A DNA stretch of 64,000 nucleotides from Gammaproteobacteria bacterium (GTDB taxonomy: Bacteria > Pseudomonadota > Gammaproteobacteria > Steroidobacterales > Rariloculaceae), in NCBI GenBank assembly GCA_017577365.1, contig PKRJ01000012.1, positions 7,945 through 71,944 on the forward strand, given 5' to 3'. How positions within the stretch are numbered: the stretch's first letter is position 1; the number at the start of each line of letters is the position of its first letter. Below are positions 1 to 9,183 of the stretch, piece after piece. Both the position numbers and the translations under genes were made by a program. The notes under the pieces were generated by a model. It ran no database searches, was not told where the DNA came from, and saw only the letters and a program-made list of their open reading frames with translations.

Positions 1-2349
1 GTGGATGTACTCTCGGTGCTCGATCAGCTTGTCGCGCATCGCCTGCTTCGCGTACGCGGCGCCGGGCCCGAGCTTCGGCACGCGGTCGATCACGTCCATC
101 ACGAGATCGAACCGATCGATATCGTTCAGCACGCACATGTCGAACGGCGTCGTCGTGGTGCCCTCCTCCTTGTATCCGCGAACGTGCAGGTTGGCGTGAT
201 TCGTGCGCCGATAGGTCAGGCGATGGATGAGCCACGGGTAGCCGTGATACGCGAAGATGATCGGTTTGTCCTTCGTGAAGATCGAGTCGAAGTCGCGGTC
301 CGATAGGCCGTGGGGATGCTCGCTCTCGGGCTGCAGCGTCATCAGATCGACGACGTTCACGACCCGCACTCGCAGCTGCGGGAACAAGCGCCGCAGGATC
401 GAGACGGCGGCCAACGTCTCCATCGTCGGGACGTCGCCGCAGCAAGCCATCACGACGTCCGGCTCGCCGTCGTGGTCGTTGCTCGCCCACGGCCAGATGC
501 CGACGCCGGCCGCGCAGTGCTTGATCGCCGCCTCCATGTCGAGATACTGCGGCTGAAGCTGCTTGCCCGCGACGATGACGTTGACGAAGTTCCGCGAGCG
601 CAGGCACTGGTCCGCGACGCAGAGGAGACAGTTCGCGTCGGGCGGCAAGTACACGCGAACGACCTCGGCCTTCTTGTTGACCACGTGATCGATGAAGCCG
701 GGATCTTGATGGCTGAAGCCGTTGTGGTCCTGCCGCCATACGTGCGACGTCAGCAAATAGTTCAGGGACGGTATCGGCTTTCGCCATCGGATCGAGTTGC
801 TGACCTTCAGCCACTTCGCGTGCTGATTGAACATCGAGTCGACGATGTGAATGAACGCCTCGTAGCAGGAGAAGAAGCCGTGCCTGCCGGTCAGCAGGTA
901 TCCCTCGAGCCAGCCCTGGCACAAATGCTCCGAAAGCACCTCGAACACGCGGCCGTCCGGCGCCAGGTGCTCGTCGTCGGGCCCGATCGGACCGATATAG
1001 CGTTTCGACGTGACTTCGTATAGCGCGTCCAGACGGTTCGACGCGGTCTCGTCCGGGCCGAAAACGAGAAAGTTTCGGCTTTCCAAGTTGAGCTTCATCA
1101 CGTCGCGCAGATAACGCCCGAGCACCCGCGTCGCCTCGCACCGGGTTTCGCCCGGACGCGGCACGTCGACGGCGTAGTCGCGGAAATTCGGCAGGCGCAG
1201 ATCCTTCACGAGCAGGCCCCCGTTCGCGTGCGGGTTCGCGCCCATACGCCGCGGACCGACCGGTGCGAGCTCGCGCAGCTCCGGACGCGGGCGCCCCTTC
1301 TCGTCGAACAGCTCCTCGGGCCGGTAGCTCCGCATCCATTGCTCGAGCAGGCGCAGCTGCTCGGGGTGCTCGTGCAGCCCCGAAAGCGGCACTTGATGCG
1401 AGCGCCACGTGCCTTCGACGCGTTTGCCGTCCAGCTTCGCCGGTCCCGTCCAACCTTTCGGCGTGCGCAGCACGATCATCGGCCAGATCGGTCGCTCCGG
1501 CGCGTTGCGTGCGCGCGCGTTCGCCTGGATCTCGGCGATCCGGTCGAACACGGTATCGAGCACGAACGCCATGCGCGCATGAAGCGTTTCCGGGTCGTCT
1601 CCCTCGACGAAGTGCGGCTCGTAACCGTAGCCGCGCAGCAGCTGCTCGAGCTCGGACTTCGGCATTCGCGCTAGCAGCGTCGGGTTCGCGATCTTCCATC
1701 CGTTCAGATGCAGGATAGGCAGCACCGCGCCGTCGATGACCGGGTTCAAGTACTTGTTCGAATGCCAGCTCGCCGCGAGCGCTCCGGTCTCGGCCTCGCC
1801 GTCGCCGATCACGCACGCGACGATGAGGTCGGGATTGTCGAATGCGGCGCCGTAGGCATGCGCGAGCGAGTAGCCGAGCTCGCCGCCTTCGTTGATCGAG
1901 CCCGGCGTCTCCGGCGCCGTATGACTCGGGATGCCGCCCGGAAACGAGAACCGCTTGAAGAGCTGCCGCATCCCTTCCTCGTCGAGCGAGACCTCGGGAT
2001 AGAGCTCGCTGTACGTGCCTTCGAGCCAGGTGTTTGCGACGAGCGCCGGGCCGCCGTGGCCGGGACCGGTCACGAAGATCATGTTCACGTCCCGCTCGCG
2101 GATGATGCGGTTGAGATGCACGTAGATGAAGTTGAGCCCCGGCGTCGTTCCCCAGTGCCCGAGCAGACGCGGCTTCACGTGCTCCGGCCGCAGCGGCTCC
2201 TTGAGCAACGGGTTCGCCATCAGATAGATCTGTCCGACGGAGAGATAATTCGCCGCGCGCCAATACGCATCCATGCGCTCGAGGAGCTGCGCGGTCGTAT
2301 CCTCGGTCTCGGACTCCCATCCGCTCATTGCCTGGGCGCGTTGTGCCAT
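1..2349 (-). CDS. xfp: Phosphoketolase, 3' end beyond the window
   Basis: Thiamine-diphosphate enzyme that phosphorolytically splits xylulose-5-P and/or fructose-6-P into acetyl-phosphate plus a shorter sugar phosphate in the cytoplasm. I translated the minus strand directly: it opens MAQRAQAMSGWESE, continues YWRAANYLSVGQIYLMANP and HWGTTPGL (classical XFP N-terminus), and carries the ThDP-binding motif GDGEAETG near residue 181. The open frame runs 783 codons to the window edge, ending at a typical C-terminal KLIEHREYIH, so only a few residues are missing. The start ATG at 2349 follows an AGAGGAAT ribosome-binding site. A sigma-54-type promoter lies about 50 bp upstream, divergent from a hybrid histidine kinase. 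The family is certain; substrate preference (X5P only or dual) cannot be read. Confidence 0.96.
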   Translation of the reverse strand, partial: MAQRAQAMSGWESETEDTTAQLLERMDAYWRAANYLSVGQIYLMANPLLKEPLRPEHVKPRLLGHWGTTPGLNFIYVHLNRIIRERDVNMIFVTGPGHGGPALVANTWLEGTYSELYPEVSLDEEGMRQLFKRFSFPGGIPSHTAPETPGSINEGGELGYSLAHAYGAAFDNPDLIVACVIGDGEAETGALAASWHSNKYLNPVIDGAVLPILHLNGWKIANPTLLARMPKSELEQLLRGYGYEPHFVEGDDPETLHARMAFVLDTVFDRIAEIQANARARNAPERPIWPMIVLRTPKGWTGPAKLDGKRVEGTWRSHQVPLSGLHEHPEQLRLLEQWMRSYRPEELFDEKGRPRPELRELAPVGPRRMGANPHANGGLLVKDLRLPNFRDYAVDVPRPGETRCEATRVLGRYLRDVMKLNLESRNFLVFGPDETASNRLDALYEVTSKRYIGPIGPDDEHLAPDGRVFEVLSEHLCQGWLEGYLLTGRHGFFSCYEAFIHIVDSMFNQHAKWLKVSNSIRWRKPIPSLNYLLTSHVWRQDHNGFSHQDPGFIDHVVNKKAEVVRVYLPPDANCLLCVADQCLRSRNFVNVIVAGKQLQPQYLDMEAAIKHCAAGVGIWPWASNDHDGEPDVVMACCGDVPTMETLAAVSILRRLFPQLRVRVVNVVDLMTLQPESEHPHGLSDRDFDSIFTKDKPIIFAYHGYPWLIHRLTYRRTNHANLHVRGYKEEGTTTTPFDMCVLNDIDRFDLVMDVIDRVPKLGPGAAYAKQAMRDKLIEHREYIH

Positions 2350-2397
2350 GTGCGATTCCTCTGGGCCCGTGGTCGCAGCGATCGAATCGCTCGTTGA

Positions 2398-2413
2398 GGC
2401 AAGAAGCATGCCC
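2398..2413 (-). promoter_or_regulatory. Candidate sigma-54 promoter of xfp
   Basis: Minus-strand GGGCATGCTTCTTGCC has GG and GC elements 12 bp apart, as in -24/-12 promoters. The predicted transcript start is near 2387, 38 nt before the xfp ATG. It matches the other eight sites in GGCA-Y-N5-TTGC and deviates from consensus only in the first and last base. Confidence 0.65.
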
Positions 2414-2580
2414 CACATCCAGCTCGTGACGTAGCCCGGCTTGCCGCAAAGGAACTTGCGCGGGGCGGACGAAGCGTCGGCATCGAGCCTTGCTGTACGA
2501 GGCGTCGCGACGCCGCCACAGTGGCCGGCGGGCGCGGCCTTCGATGTATGCGGAAGCAAACGACCGCCCGAGCGGCGAGT

Positions 2581-2596
2581 TGGCATTCACTTTGCA
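2581..2596 (+). promoter_or_regulatory. Candidate sigma-54 promoter of the hybrid histidine kinase
   Basis: TGGCATTCACTTTGCA has the exact -24/-12 spacing. The predicted transcript start near 2607 lies 22 nt before ATG 2629 and downstream of the longer candidate starts (2521, 2548), which argues for the 2629 start. It is divergent from the xfp site, with about 170 bp between the two where an activator could bind. Confidence 0.7.
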
Positions 2597-2628
2597 TGAC
2601 GCGACGTAGGCTCGACTCCGGACCCGCA

Positions 2629-4755
2629 ATGCACAAGACTCCCGGTCGAGCCGCGGCGCTCAGTCGCTCGGCTCGAATCACCGCAGTCGAGCCCGAAGCA
2701 TCCGGCGGCGGATTGTTCGACCGCGCCGGAGCGACGGGCCGGCTCATGCGGTCGAAAGATTGGTCTACGACGGCTCTCGGCCCGGTCGATCGCTGGCCCG
2801 AAAGCCTCAAGATCGCGGTCCGCCTGATGCTCGCGAGCCCCGCGCCGGGATTCATCTGGTGGGGCGACGACCTCATCCATCTCCACAACGACGCCTGCGC
2901 GCAGCTTTTCGGGCACCGCAGCAAGCTCGGCCGTCCGGCCCACGAGATTCGTCGCGAGATCTGGGACGCGATCGGCGCAGAGGTCTGCGAGGTGCTCTCT
3001 CGCAACGCGCCGCTCATCGTTCGCGGCCGCCGGGTCGTCGTGACCCGTAACGGGCGCGAGCACGGTCTCTACTGCACGTTCACGCTCACGCCGATTCGCG
3101 ACGAGTCGGGACGTGCGGTCGGCGTGCTCGGCATCGGCGAAGACGACACGCACGCCGTCATCGTGCGCCAACGCCTCGCGGCGTTGCGCGGACTCAAGGA
3201 TCTGGGCAAGGCCGAGTCCATCGAAGCCGCGTGCGAATGGGCGGTCGCGGCGCTCGTCGCGAACGCTCGCGAGATTCCGTTCGCCCTGCTCTATCTCATC
3301 GAGCCGGGCGGTACGCAGGCCGCGCTCGCGGGCAGCGCCGGCGAGCTACCGCGGCCGCTCGACGCGACGATCGCTCGCGACGAGCCGTCCGGAGCGTGGC
3401 TGCTCGCGGATCTCGAGCACCACGATTCGATGAGGATCACCCGGACGTTGCCGCCGTCACTGGCGGACGCGAAGAACGATATCGAGGGCGCGGTGGTGCT
3501 GCGGCTCGGGCCCGTCGACGGTCGAGACGCGTGCCTGATCGTCGGACTCTCGAAGCACACCGTGCTCGACGACGAGCTGCGCGCGTTCCTGATCGCGGCC
3601 GCGGGGCTCGTCTCCTCCGGATTGCTGGCGACGGCACAAGCTCATCCCGCCGCGCAGCCGGGCGCGGACGGCCGCAACGAATTCCTCGCGATGCTCGCTC
3701 ACGAGCTGCGTAACCCCCTTGCGCCGATACGCAGCGCATCGGAGCTCCTGGCCTACGCGGACGACAATTCGACGACGCTGACTCATGCGCGCGAGATCAT
3801 CGACCGTCAGCTCGGCCAGCTCGTGAGGCTCGTCGACGATCTGCTCGACGCAAGTCGGCTGAGCCGCGGCGCGCTCGAGCTGAAACGCAGCCCCCTCGAC
3901 GTCCGTGCCGCCATCGCGGATGCCGTCGAGAACGTGCGCCCGCTGCTCGACGAGGCGCATCACGAGCTCGACGTGCGCGCGCCGTCGTCCCCGATCCGCG
4001 TCGACGGCGATCACGTACGGCTCACGCAGGCGTTCTCGAACATCCTCGCCAACGCGGCGCAGTACACCGAACCGGGCGGACGCATCGACGTCGAGCTCCA
4101 AGCCGTCGGCAACGAGGCTCGGGTGCGCATCGCCGACAACGGTATCGGCATCGAGCCGTCGCTCCTCCCGCGCATTTTCGAGATGTTCGTGCAAGGCGAG
4201 CAGCGGCCCGGCGAGCCGCGGCACGGCCTCGGGCTCGGACTGGCCGTCGCGAAGCGGCTCGTCGAGCTGCACGGTGGCGCGATCGACGCTCACAGCGAAG
4301 GCCGGGGTAAAGGCAGCGAATTCATCGTTACGCTCCCATTGCTCGGCGCGCGCCGCGTCAGGCCCCCATCCAAAGCCAACGGGCACGATAAGGCTCGCCG
4401 CATCCTCGTGGCCGACGACAACGCGGACGCGGCGACGGCGATGGCCGAGGTGCTCGGCGCCGTCGGGCACGACGTCCGCACCGCCCGAGACGGATTGCAA
4501 GCCATCGAGATCGCGGAGCACTTTCGCCCGGACCTGATCTTGCTCGACATCGGCATGCCGAGGCTCGACGGTTTCGAGACGTGCAGGCGGATTCGTCAAA
4601 GCCCCTGGGGCCGAAACGTCGCGATCTATGCCGTGACGGGCTGGGGACAGGCGTCGGACCGGAAACGCACGCGGGAAGCGGGCTTCAACGCCCATCTCGT
4701 CAAGCCCGTTTCGATTTCGACGATCCAAGAGCTGATCGCTCGCGGCGAGCACTGA
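2629..4755 (+). CDS. Hybrid sensor histidine kinase with C-terminal receiver
   Basis: Probably cytoplasmic two-component sensor: no membrane segment is visible. Residue order: PAS-like region (about 25-150), GAF-like region (about 155-310), HisKA dimerisation domain with phospho-accepting His358 in LAMLAHELRNPLAP, HATPase with the N box (SNILANAAQYTEPGG) and G boxes (DNGIGIEP, GLGLGLAVAKRL), then a receiver domain with acceptor Asp640 in LILLDIGMP and the conserved Lys in HLVKPV. There is no output domain, so phosphate probably passes to a separate regulator. A longer frame opens at GTG 2521, but a sigma-54 promoter at 2581-2596 would exclude it, so I use ATG 2629; no strong Shine-Dalgarno precedes it. 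It is divergent from xfp and may control that gene or the wider sigma-54 set; this is inference. Confidence 0.92.
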   Translation: MHKTPGRAAALSRSARITAVEPEASGGGLFDRAGATGRLMRSKDWSTTALGPVDRWPESLKIAVRLMLASPAPGFIWWGDDLIHLHNDACAQLFGHRSKLGRPAHEIRREIWDAIGAEVCEVLSRNAPLIVRGRRVVVTRNGREHGLYCTFTLTPIRDESGRAVGVLGIGEDDTHAVIVRQRLAALRGLKDLGKAESIEAACEWAVAALVANAREIPFALLYLIEPGGTQAALAGSAGELPRPLDATIARDEPSGAWLLADLEHHDSMRITRTLPPSLADAKNDIEGAVVLRLGPVDGRDACLIVGLSKHTVLDDELRAFLIAAAGLVSSGLLATAQAHPAAQPGADGRNEFLAMLAHELRNPLAPIRSASELLAYADDNSTTLTHAREIIDRQLGQLVRLVDDLLDASRLSRGALELKRSPLDVRAAIADAVENVRPLLDEAHHELDVRAPSSPIRVDGDHVRLTQAFSNILANAAQYTEPGGRIDVELQAVGNEARVRIADNGIGIEPSLLPRIFEMFVQGEQRPGEPRHGLGLGLAVAKRLVELHGGAIDAHSEGRGKGSEFIVTLPLLGARRVRPPSKANGHDKARRILVADDNADAATAMAEVLGAVGHDVRTARDGLQAIEIAEHFRPDLILLDIGMPRLDGFETCRRIRQSPWGRNVAIYAVTGWGQASDRKRTREAGFNAHLVKPVSISTIQELIARGEH

Positions 4756-5237
4756 TCGACCGGACGCCTTCGCGTTGGAGAAGCCCGCCGCATCCTGCGC
4801 CGGCATGCGCTTGGAAGCGCGGCAGGGTAAGGCACGCTGGCCATACTCACTCTTTTTATACAGCTACTTACCCAGCTTTCCTCATCCTTTTTGTAACACT
4901 ACGCGAGCCGCGGGGAATGGCGCTCACGCAGCGCTCGAAGCGCTCCCGCGGCAACGCGCGAGGCGTCGTTCGCTCGCGAAAGCGCGCGGCATGACCTCGG
5001 TCCATCCGACCATGTATCGCATCCACTGCCGAGCGCGTCCTCGCGCGGTCGCTCGATCGGCGACTCGTTCTCGTCCGCCGAGCGACGCACCCGCTCCTCC
5101 GACGAGAAAGATGCCGACCACACGCATTTATTTAGTACTGCGAAATACTTCGGCAGGTCGACCGTCGGCGACATCACGCGGCGTGCGCGCCGAGCGGCCG
5201 AGATGGATTTTCATGGCGCCGCGCTTACAATCACCGC
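4756..5237. other. 482-bp gap with no convincing gene
   Basis: Two AT-richer patches stand out in otherwise GC-rich DNA: near 4850-4895 (pyrimidine-rich, with TATACAG and TGTAAC) and near 5123-5150 (TTATTTAGTACT). They may hold promoters, the second for the M23 peptidase at 5238. A 25-codon ORF at 4917-4994, with a GCGGGGA upstream, would encode a very basic peptide (MALTQRSKRSRGN...). I cannot support it as a gene. No clear terminator was seen. Confidence 0.4.
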
Positions 5238-6608
5238 ATGCGAATCGTTGCGATAGTCATCGCGCTCGCCGTGCTCGGCGCTGCGGGCGCATGGGTCATG
5301 GCCGGACGGGCCGAAGGTCCGCGGATCGAGATCACCGAGCCGGACGTCGTCGGACAGATCGGCCGGGTCGCGATCGCCGTCGATACGCCGGGCGGCGCGC
5401 TCACCCGGCTCGACGTGCACATCGAGCAGGACGGCGCGACCGTACCGTTCTTCTCGCTCGCCGAAGCGGGCGATGCACCGTTGACCCGAGCCGGCGAGAA
5501 CCGCGTCGTTCTCGAGCGACCGCTCGGTAAGCGGCACGTGCCGGAGCTGCGCGCCGGCGCGGCCAAGGTGGTGGTGACCGCGGCGCGGCCCGTGCTGTTC
5601 GGTTACCGAGAAGCCGAATCGGTTGCGTCGCGCGAGTTCGAAGTGCGGCTCGCTCCGCCGCAGATCGCGGTCCTCTCCAGGTTCCACTACATCAACCACG
5701 GCGGTTCGGAGCTCGTCGTGTATCGGGCCACGCCGGCCGACGTCGAGTCGGGCGTTCGGGTCGGCGATCTCGAATATCGCGGCTTTCCCGCGACGGGCGC
5801 GGGCATAGAGACGTCGGATTCCGCGCTCAGGGTCGCGTTCTTTTCGCTGCAGTGGGATCAGCCGGTCGACACGCGGATCTCGATTTACGCGCGCGACGCG
5901 TACGGCAACGAAACCACCGCGCCGTTCGACTACCAGGTCACGCCGAAGCAGTTCCGCAAGAGCACGATCAACCTCGACGATCGTTTCCTCGCGCGGGTCG
6001 TGCCGGCGATCCTCGCGAACTCGACCGAGCTCGACGTCGAAGACCCGTCCGATCTTCTCGCGGCGTATCTTCGCATCAATCGCGACCTGCGCCGGATGAA
6101 CAACGAGACGATCGCCGCGCTCGCCGAGTCGACGGCGCCGGAGATTCTTTGGCGGGGACCGTTCAAGCAGCTCATCAACACCGCGGTCGAGGCGGGCTTC
6201 GCCGATCAGCGCACCTACGTCTACAACGGGGAAACGGTCGACAACCAGGTGCATCTCGGCTACGACCTCGCGTCGACCGCGCAAGCTCCCGTCTTCAGCG
6301 CGAACCGCGGCCGGGTCGTCTACGCCGGCTGGCTCGGGATCTACGGCAACTGCGTCATCATCGACCACGGCATGGGGCTGCAATCGCTCTATGCGCACCT
6401 TTCGTCGATCGACGTCGCGGTCGGCGATATGGTCGAGATGGAGCAGCGAATCGGCCGCACCGGCGCGACCGGTCTCGCCGGAGGCGATCACCTGCACTTC
6501 ACGATGCTGCTCGGCGGCCGTGCGGTGACGCCGCTCGATTGGTGGAGCCCGAAGTGGGTCGAGGATCGCATCCTGCGTAAGCTCCGAGAGGCGGGCGCGC
6601 CGGAGTAA
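5238..6608 (+). CDS. M23-family (LytM) zinc endopeptidase, envelope-anchored
   Basis: Likely peptidoglycan endopeptidase or LytM factor acting in the periplasm. The N-terminus MRIVAIVIALAVLGAAGAWV is a signal anchor or signal peptide. Residues 30-250 form an uncharacterised Ig-like or beta-rich region (with YARDAYGNETT). The C-terminal 120 residues are a peptidase M23 domain with the zinc ligands H339 and D343 (HLGYD) and the H-x-H pair H418/H420 (GGDHLHF), so the site looks complete. At 456 aa it has the size of proteins with a long N-terminal extension before LytM. It stands alone; the gene downstream is convergent. Substrate specificity cannot be read. Confidence 0.9.
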   Translation: MRIVAIVIALAVLGAAGAWVMAGRAEGPRIEITEPDVVGQIGRVAIAVDTPGGALTRLDVHIEQDGATVPFFSLAEAGDAPLTRAGENRVVLERPLGKRHVPELRAGAAKVVVTAARPVLFGYREAESVASREFEVRLAPPQIAVLSRFHYINHGGSELVVYRATPADVESGVRVGDLEYRGFPATGAGIETSDSALRVAFFSLQWDQPVDTRISIYARDAYGNETTAPFDYQVTPKQFRKSTINLDDRFLARVVPAILANSTELDVEDPSDLLAAYLRINRDLRRMNNETIAALAESTAPEILWRGPFKQLINTAVEAGFADQRTYVYNGETVDNQVHLGYDLASTAQAPVFSANRGRVVYAGWLGIYGNCVIIDHGMGLQSLYAHLSSIDVAVGDMVEMEQRIGRTGATGLAGGDHLHFTMLLGGRAVTPLDWWSPKWVEDRILRKLREAGAPE

Positions 6609-6721
6609 GCCGGACCCGGCGCGTCGCACAGACGCGATCCTTGCGCAACGCCTGCAGCGGCTTCCGCAGGGCGATCTCATCGCCCCGCCTCGCCATCACC
6701 GCCACCTTTCGCGTGCTGCGC

Positions 6722-7849
6722 TTACTGGCAGAGGGCCGCGTGCTCGATCAACGCAGCCCCGATGCGCTCGTGCACGATCGCTGTCGGATGGATCTCGTCC
6801 CAGAAGAAGAACGAGTCGAAATCCGGCGCTAGCCCGTCGCCTGCCGGCGCGCAGTCGGGGTGAAAGCGGCGCGTCGCGTCGGGACCGATATAGGCCTTGG
6901 AATCGAAGCAAGCATCCGTCACGTTGAGCCCGGCCATTACGGCGTCGGCCCTCGCCGCCGTGAGCACGGCGGAGAAATCGAAACGCACGATCGAATCTCC
7001 CGCCGGATGCGCAGTTTCGATCTCCGCGAGCCGCGCGTCGAGCTCGGCGTTGAAAGCCGACGTGACGTTCGATGCGACCTCCTCCGCGGCGCGCACCGCC
7101 GGCAGCAGCGCGAGATCGGGAACGTTCGCGACGAGGATGCAGCCCGCTCCCTGATCAAGCAAGCGCGCGACGCCTTCGGCGATCGCAAGCGTCGCATCCG
7201 CGATGATGCGATCGGCCTCGCTGCTCGGCGCGTCCGCGCCGTCCCCGTCCGACGCATCGGGCAGCGAATCGGCGGGCTCGGAAATCCGCGGCAGCGCCTC
7301 GGCTTGCAGCGTATCGATCGCGTCGTTGCCGCCGATCATCACGACGACGAGCGACTGTTCGGGCAGTACGCCGCCGCGATCGGCCAGCAGCACATCGAGC
7401 TGATATCGCAGGTCTTTCAACCCGTCGCCCCGGGCCGTTGCACCCGCGACGGCATAGTTCGCGCCCGCTCCCGAGCGCTCCGGCACGGTGTGCAACGACG
7501 GAGCGAAGCCGCCGACGCCGAGATGCGCCGCGAGATGCTCGACGGCGACCGGCCCGTTCGTGACCCGGCTCCTCGCATAAGCCAGATCGTTACAGTCGCG
7601 ATCGAGCACCAGACGCTCGACCGGGTTGCAGAGTCCGATCGTCGGCGTCGGGAAACCCCGCTCGCCGAGCACGAAGTCCGCGACCGCCGCCACGTTCCCG
7701 ATATCCGACAGGCTGTCACCAAGAACGATGAGCTCCGAGATCTCGGCTCGAGTGTCCTGCGCCGCCGGCCGCTCCGATTCGCCGAGGATCAGCAGCGCGG
7801 CGGACGCGCCGATCGTCCCCGTCAGGATCCAGTGAGTGCTCGAGGCCAC
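6722..7849 (-). CDS. Secreted SGNH/GDSL-family hydrolase
   Basis: Probable esterase or lipase exported by an N-terminal signal (residues 1-30, hydrophobic TGTIGASAALLILG). Block I is LIVLGDSLSDIGN with the nucleophilic Ser, the Gly-Asn block III is MIGGNDAI, and block V near the C-terminus is FWDEIHPTAIVHERIG with the catalytic Asp and His. The SPSD-rich insertion around residues 195-215 is low-complexity. The sequence resembles passenger domains of EstA-type autotransporter lipases, but at 375 aa it ends without the beta-barrel, so it is a free secreted enzyme. An inverted repeat sits 24 bp upstream of the start. The natural substrate is unknown. Confidence 0.88.
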   Translation of the reverse strand: MASSTHWILTGTIGASAALLILGESERPAAQDTRAEISELIVLGDSLSDIGNVAAVADFVLGERGFPTPTIGLCNPVERLVLDRDCNDLAYARSRVTNGPVAVEHLAAHLGVGGFAPSLHTVPERSGAGANYAVAGATARGDGLKDLRYQLDVLLADRGGVLPEQSLVVVMIGGNDAIDTLQAEALPRISEPADSLPDASDGDGADAPSSEADRIIADATLAIAEGVARLLDQGAGCILVANVPDLALLPAVRAAEEVASNVTSAFNAELDARLAEIETAHPAGDSIVRFDFSAVLTAARADAVMAGLNVTDACFDSKAYIGPDATRRFHPDCAPAGDGLAPDFDSFFFWDEIHPTAIVHERIGAALIEHAALCQ

Positions 7850-7872
7850 GCGAAATCTCCGCGGCGCGAAGG

Positions 7873-7891
7873 TGGACGCTCCAGGCGTCCA
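7873..7891. repeat. Perfect 7-bp inverted repeat upstream of the SGNH hydrolase
   Basis: TGGACGC and GCGTCCA flank TCCAG. It lies 24 bp before the minus-strand start at 7849 and 67 bp before the plus-strand ORF at 7958, so it could be an operator or a 5'-UTR hairpin. It has no following T-run, which makes a terminator less likely. Confidence 0.45.
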
Positions 7892-7957
7892 AATCCCGTA
7901 CCACGACCTGCACGGTACCTATGGTCACGCTATACGGACACTCGATAGACTCGTCGG

Positions 7958-8185
7958 GTGACCACGCGATACGCCGCCCCGTTACACGACGACGCAACGA
8001 GCCCGACGGCCGCGCGGCGTGCGGTCGACGAATGGCGGCCGCCGCCCGACGAGCCGCCGGTTCCGCCTCCTCCGCCCGAGTTCCCGGACGGCGACGAGCC
8101 GCGCCCGACGACGCCGCCGGAAGAGCTTCCGGGCGACTCACCCGACGGCCCCGAGATTCCGCCGCCGGATCGGAACGGCGCTTGA
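7958..8185 (+). CDS. Small acidic, proline-rich hypothetical protein
   Basis: A 75-codon ORF from a GTG start. The product is Pro/Asp/Glu-rich with a polyproline tract (EWRPPPDEPPVPPPPPEFPD) and no signal peptide, membrane span or Cys. It would be intrinsically disordered. The ORF fills the gap between two minus-strand genes and is not antisense to either, which favours a real gene, but GC-rich DNA readily yields such proline-coding frames. A TATACG hexamer about 20 bp upstream could be a -10 element. No function can be assigned. Confidence 0.4.
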   Translation: MTTRYAAPLHDDATSPTAARRAVDEWRPPPDEPPVPPPPPEFPDGDEPRPTTPPEELPGDSPDGPEIPPPDRNGA

Positions 8186-8215
8186 GCCGTTCCGACGCCG
8201 CCCGTGCCTCACGCG

Positions 8216-9181
8216 CTATGTCGAGCACGCGACGCGCTCGTCACTGCGGTCGTGCACGACGCCGTCGGTGCCGACGAACGCCCATTCATAGCCGTCCGCG
8301 TGCAATATCAGCACGAGCACTCCGTACGTTTCGTTCGTCAGATACTCGCTGTGTCGGCGCCGGCGAACGATCGGATGCAGATCGGCGCCGCCGGTGCCGA
8401 CGGTGAACTGACGCGCGCCGTCGGATCGCGGACGGCCGTCGGCGTCGAGCCGCGCGAAACGCTCGTAGACGTGATCGTGTCCGTTCAGGATCACGTCGAC
8501 GCCGTGACGAGCGAGCCGTTCCCAAAGGACGTCCGTATCGCGCCCTCGGTCCCACGGCAACCAGCCGTGAAAGCCCGAGCTTCGCAGCGGATGGTGCCAG
8601 ATCGCGAGCAGGCAGCCGGAGGGCTCGGCGTCGAGCCGCCGGTCGATCCACTCGAGCTGCGGACTCCGAGGCTCGAGCGGCAGCAGGCTGTTCAGCACGA
8701 CGATGCGCCACGCGCCGAGCGTAACGTCGTAGTATCCCCCGCCCCTCGCTTCGGATCGTTCCCGAAAGACGTCGAAGTAGCCGAAGAAACCCTCGGCGCC
8801 CTCGGTCTCGTAGTCGTGGTTGCCGGGCGCCGGCACCGTCCTCGCGTTGAACTCGCCCCACGCGGGCTCGTAGCAAGCCTCGAACTGCTCCGGTGAGCCG
8901 TCCGGATACGCATGATCGCCGGTCGTGAACACGACGGCATCGGGCGTTCGCTCGATCATCGCGCGCACGAGCGCCGCCGTCGCGACCGCGCCTGCCAGCT
9001 CCTCGCAGGACGCGATATCGCCGGCGCCGACGAGCACCGAGGCGCTCGCCGGCACATCGAGCTCGTCGAGCACGGCGACGAGCGAGGCCTCCGGAGCGAT
9101 CGCCGGGGTGTGCTCGCACGCGACAGCAGCCATCGCGAGCATCGTCGCGACGATACGAGAAGCACGAAGCGCGGGACGCAC
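8216..9181 (-). CDS. Metallophosphoesterase (purple-acid-phosphatase-like), probable lipoprotein
   Basis: Calcineurin-like phosphoesterase exported to the periplasm or outer membrane. The N-terminus contains MLAMAAVACEH, a plausible lipobox with Cys near residue 22. Metal and active-site motifs appear in order: GAGDIAS, TGDHAYPDGS, PAPGNHDYE, AIWHHPLRSSG and LNGHDHVYERF, so both metal sites look intact. The start is GTG 9181, 2 nt after the stop of the FAD/Rieske gene (9184), so the two are co-transcribed from the sigma-54-type promoter at 10748-10763; an internal ATG at 9142 is the alternative start. Substrate unknown. Confidence 0.9.
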   Translation of the reverse strand: MRPALRASRIVATMLAMAAVACEHTPAIAPEASLVAVLDELDVPASASVLVGAGDIASCEELAGAVATAALVRAMIERTPDAVVFTTGDHAYPDGSPEQFEACYEPAWGEFNARTVPAPGNHDYETEGAEGFFGYFDVFRERSEARGGGYYDVTLGAWRIVVLNSLLPLEPRSPQLEWIDRRLDAEPSGCLLAIWHHPLRSSGFHGWLPWDRGRDTDVLWERLARHGVDVILNGHDHVYERFARLDADGRPRSDGARQFTVGTGGADLHPIVRRRRHSEYLTNETYGVLVLILHADGYEWAFVGTDGVVHDRSDERVACST

Positions 9182-9183
9182 CT

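Noticed and set aside
4917..4994. 25-codon Lys/Arg-rich ORF
   Set aside because: Too short and compositionally typical of random GC-rich frames; noted only in the gap description.
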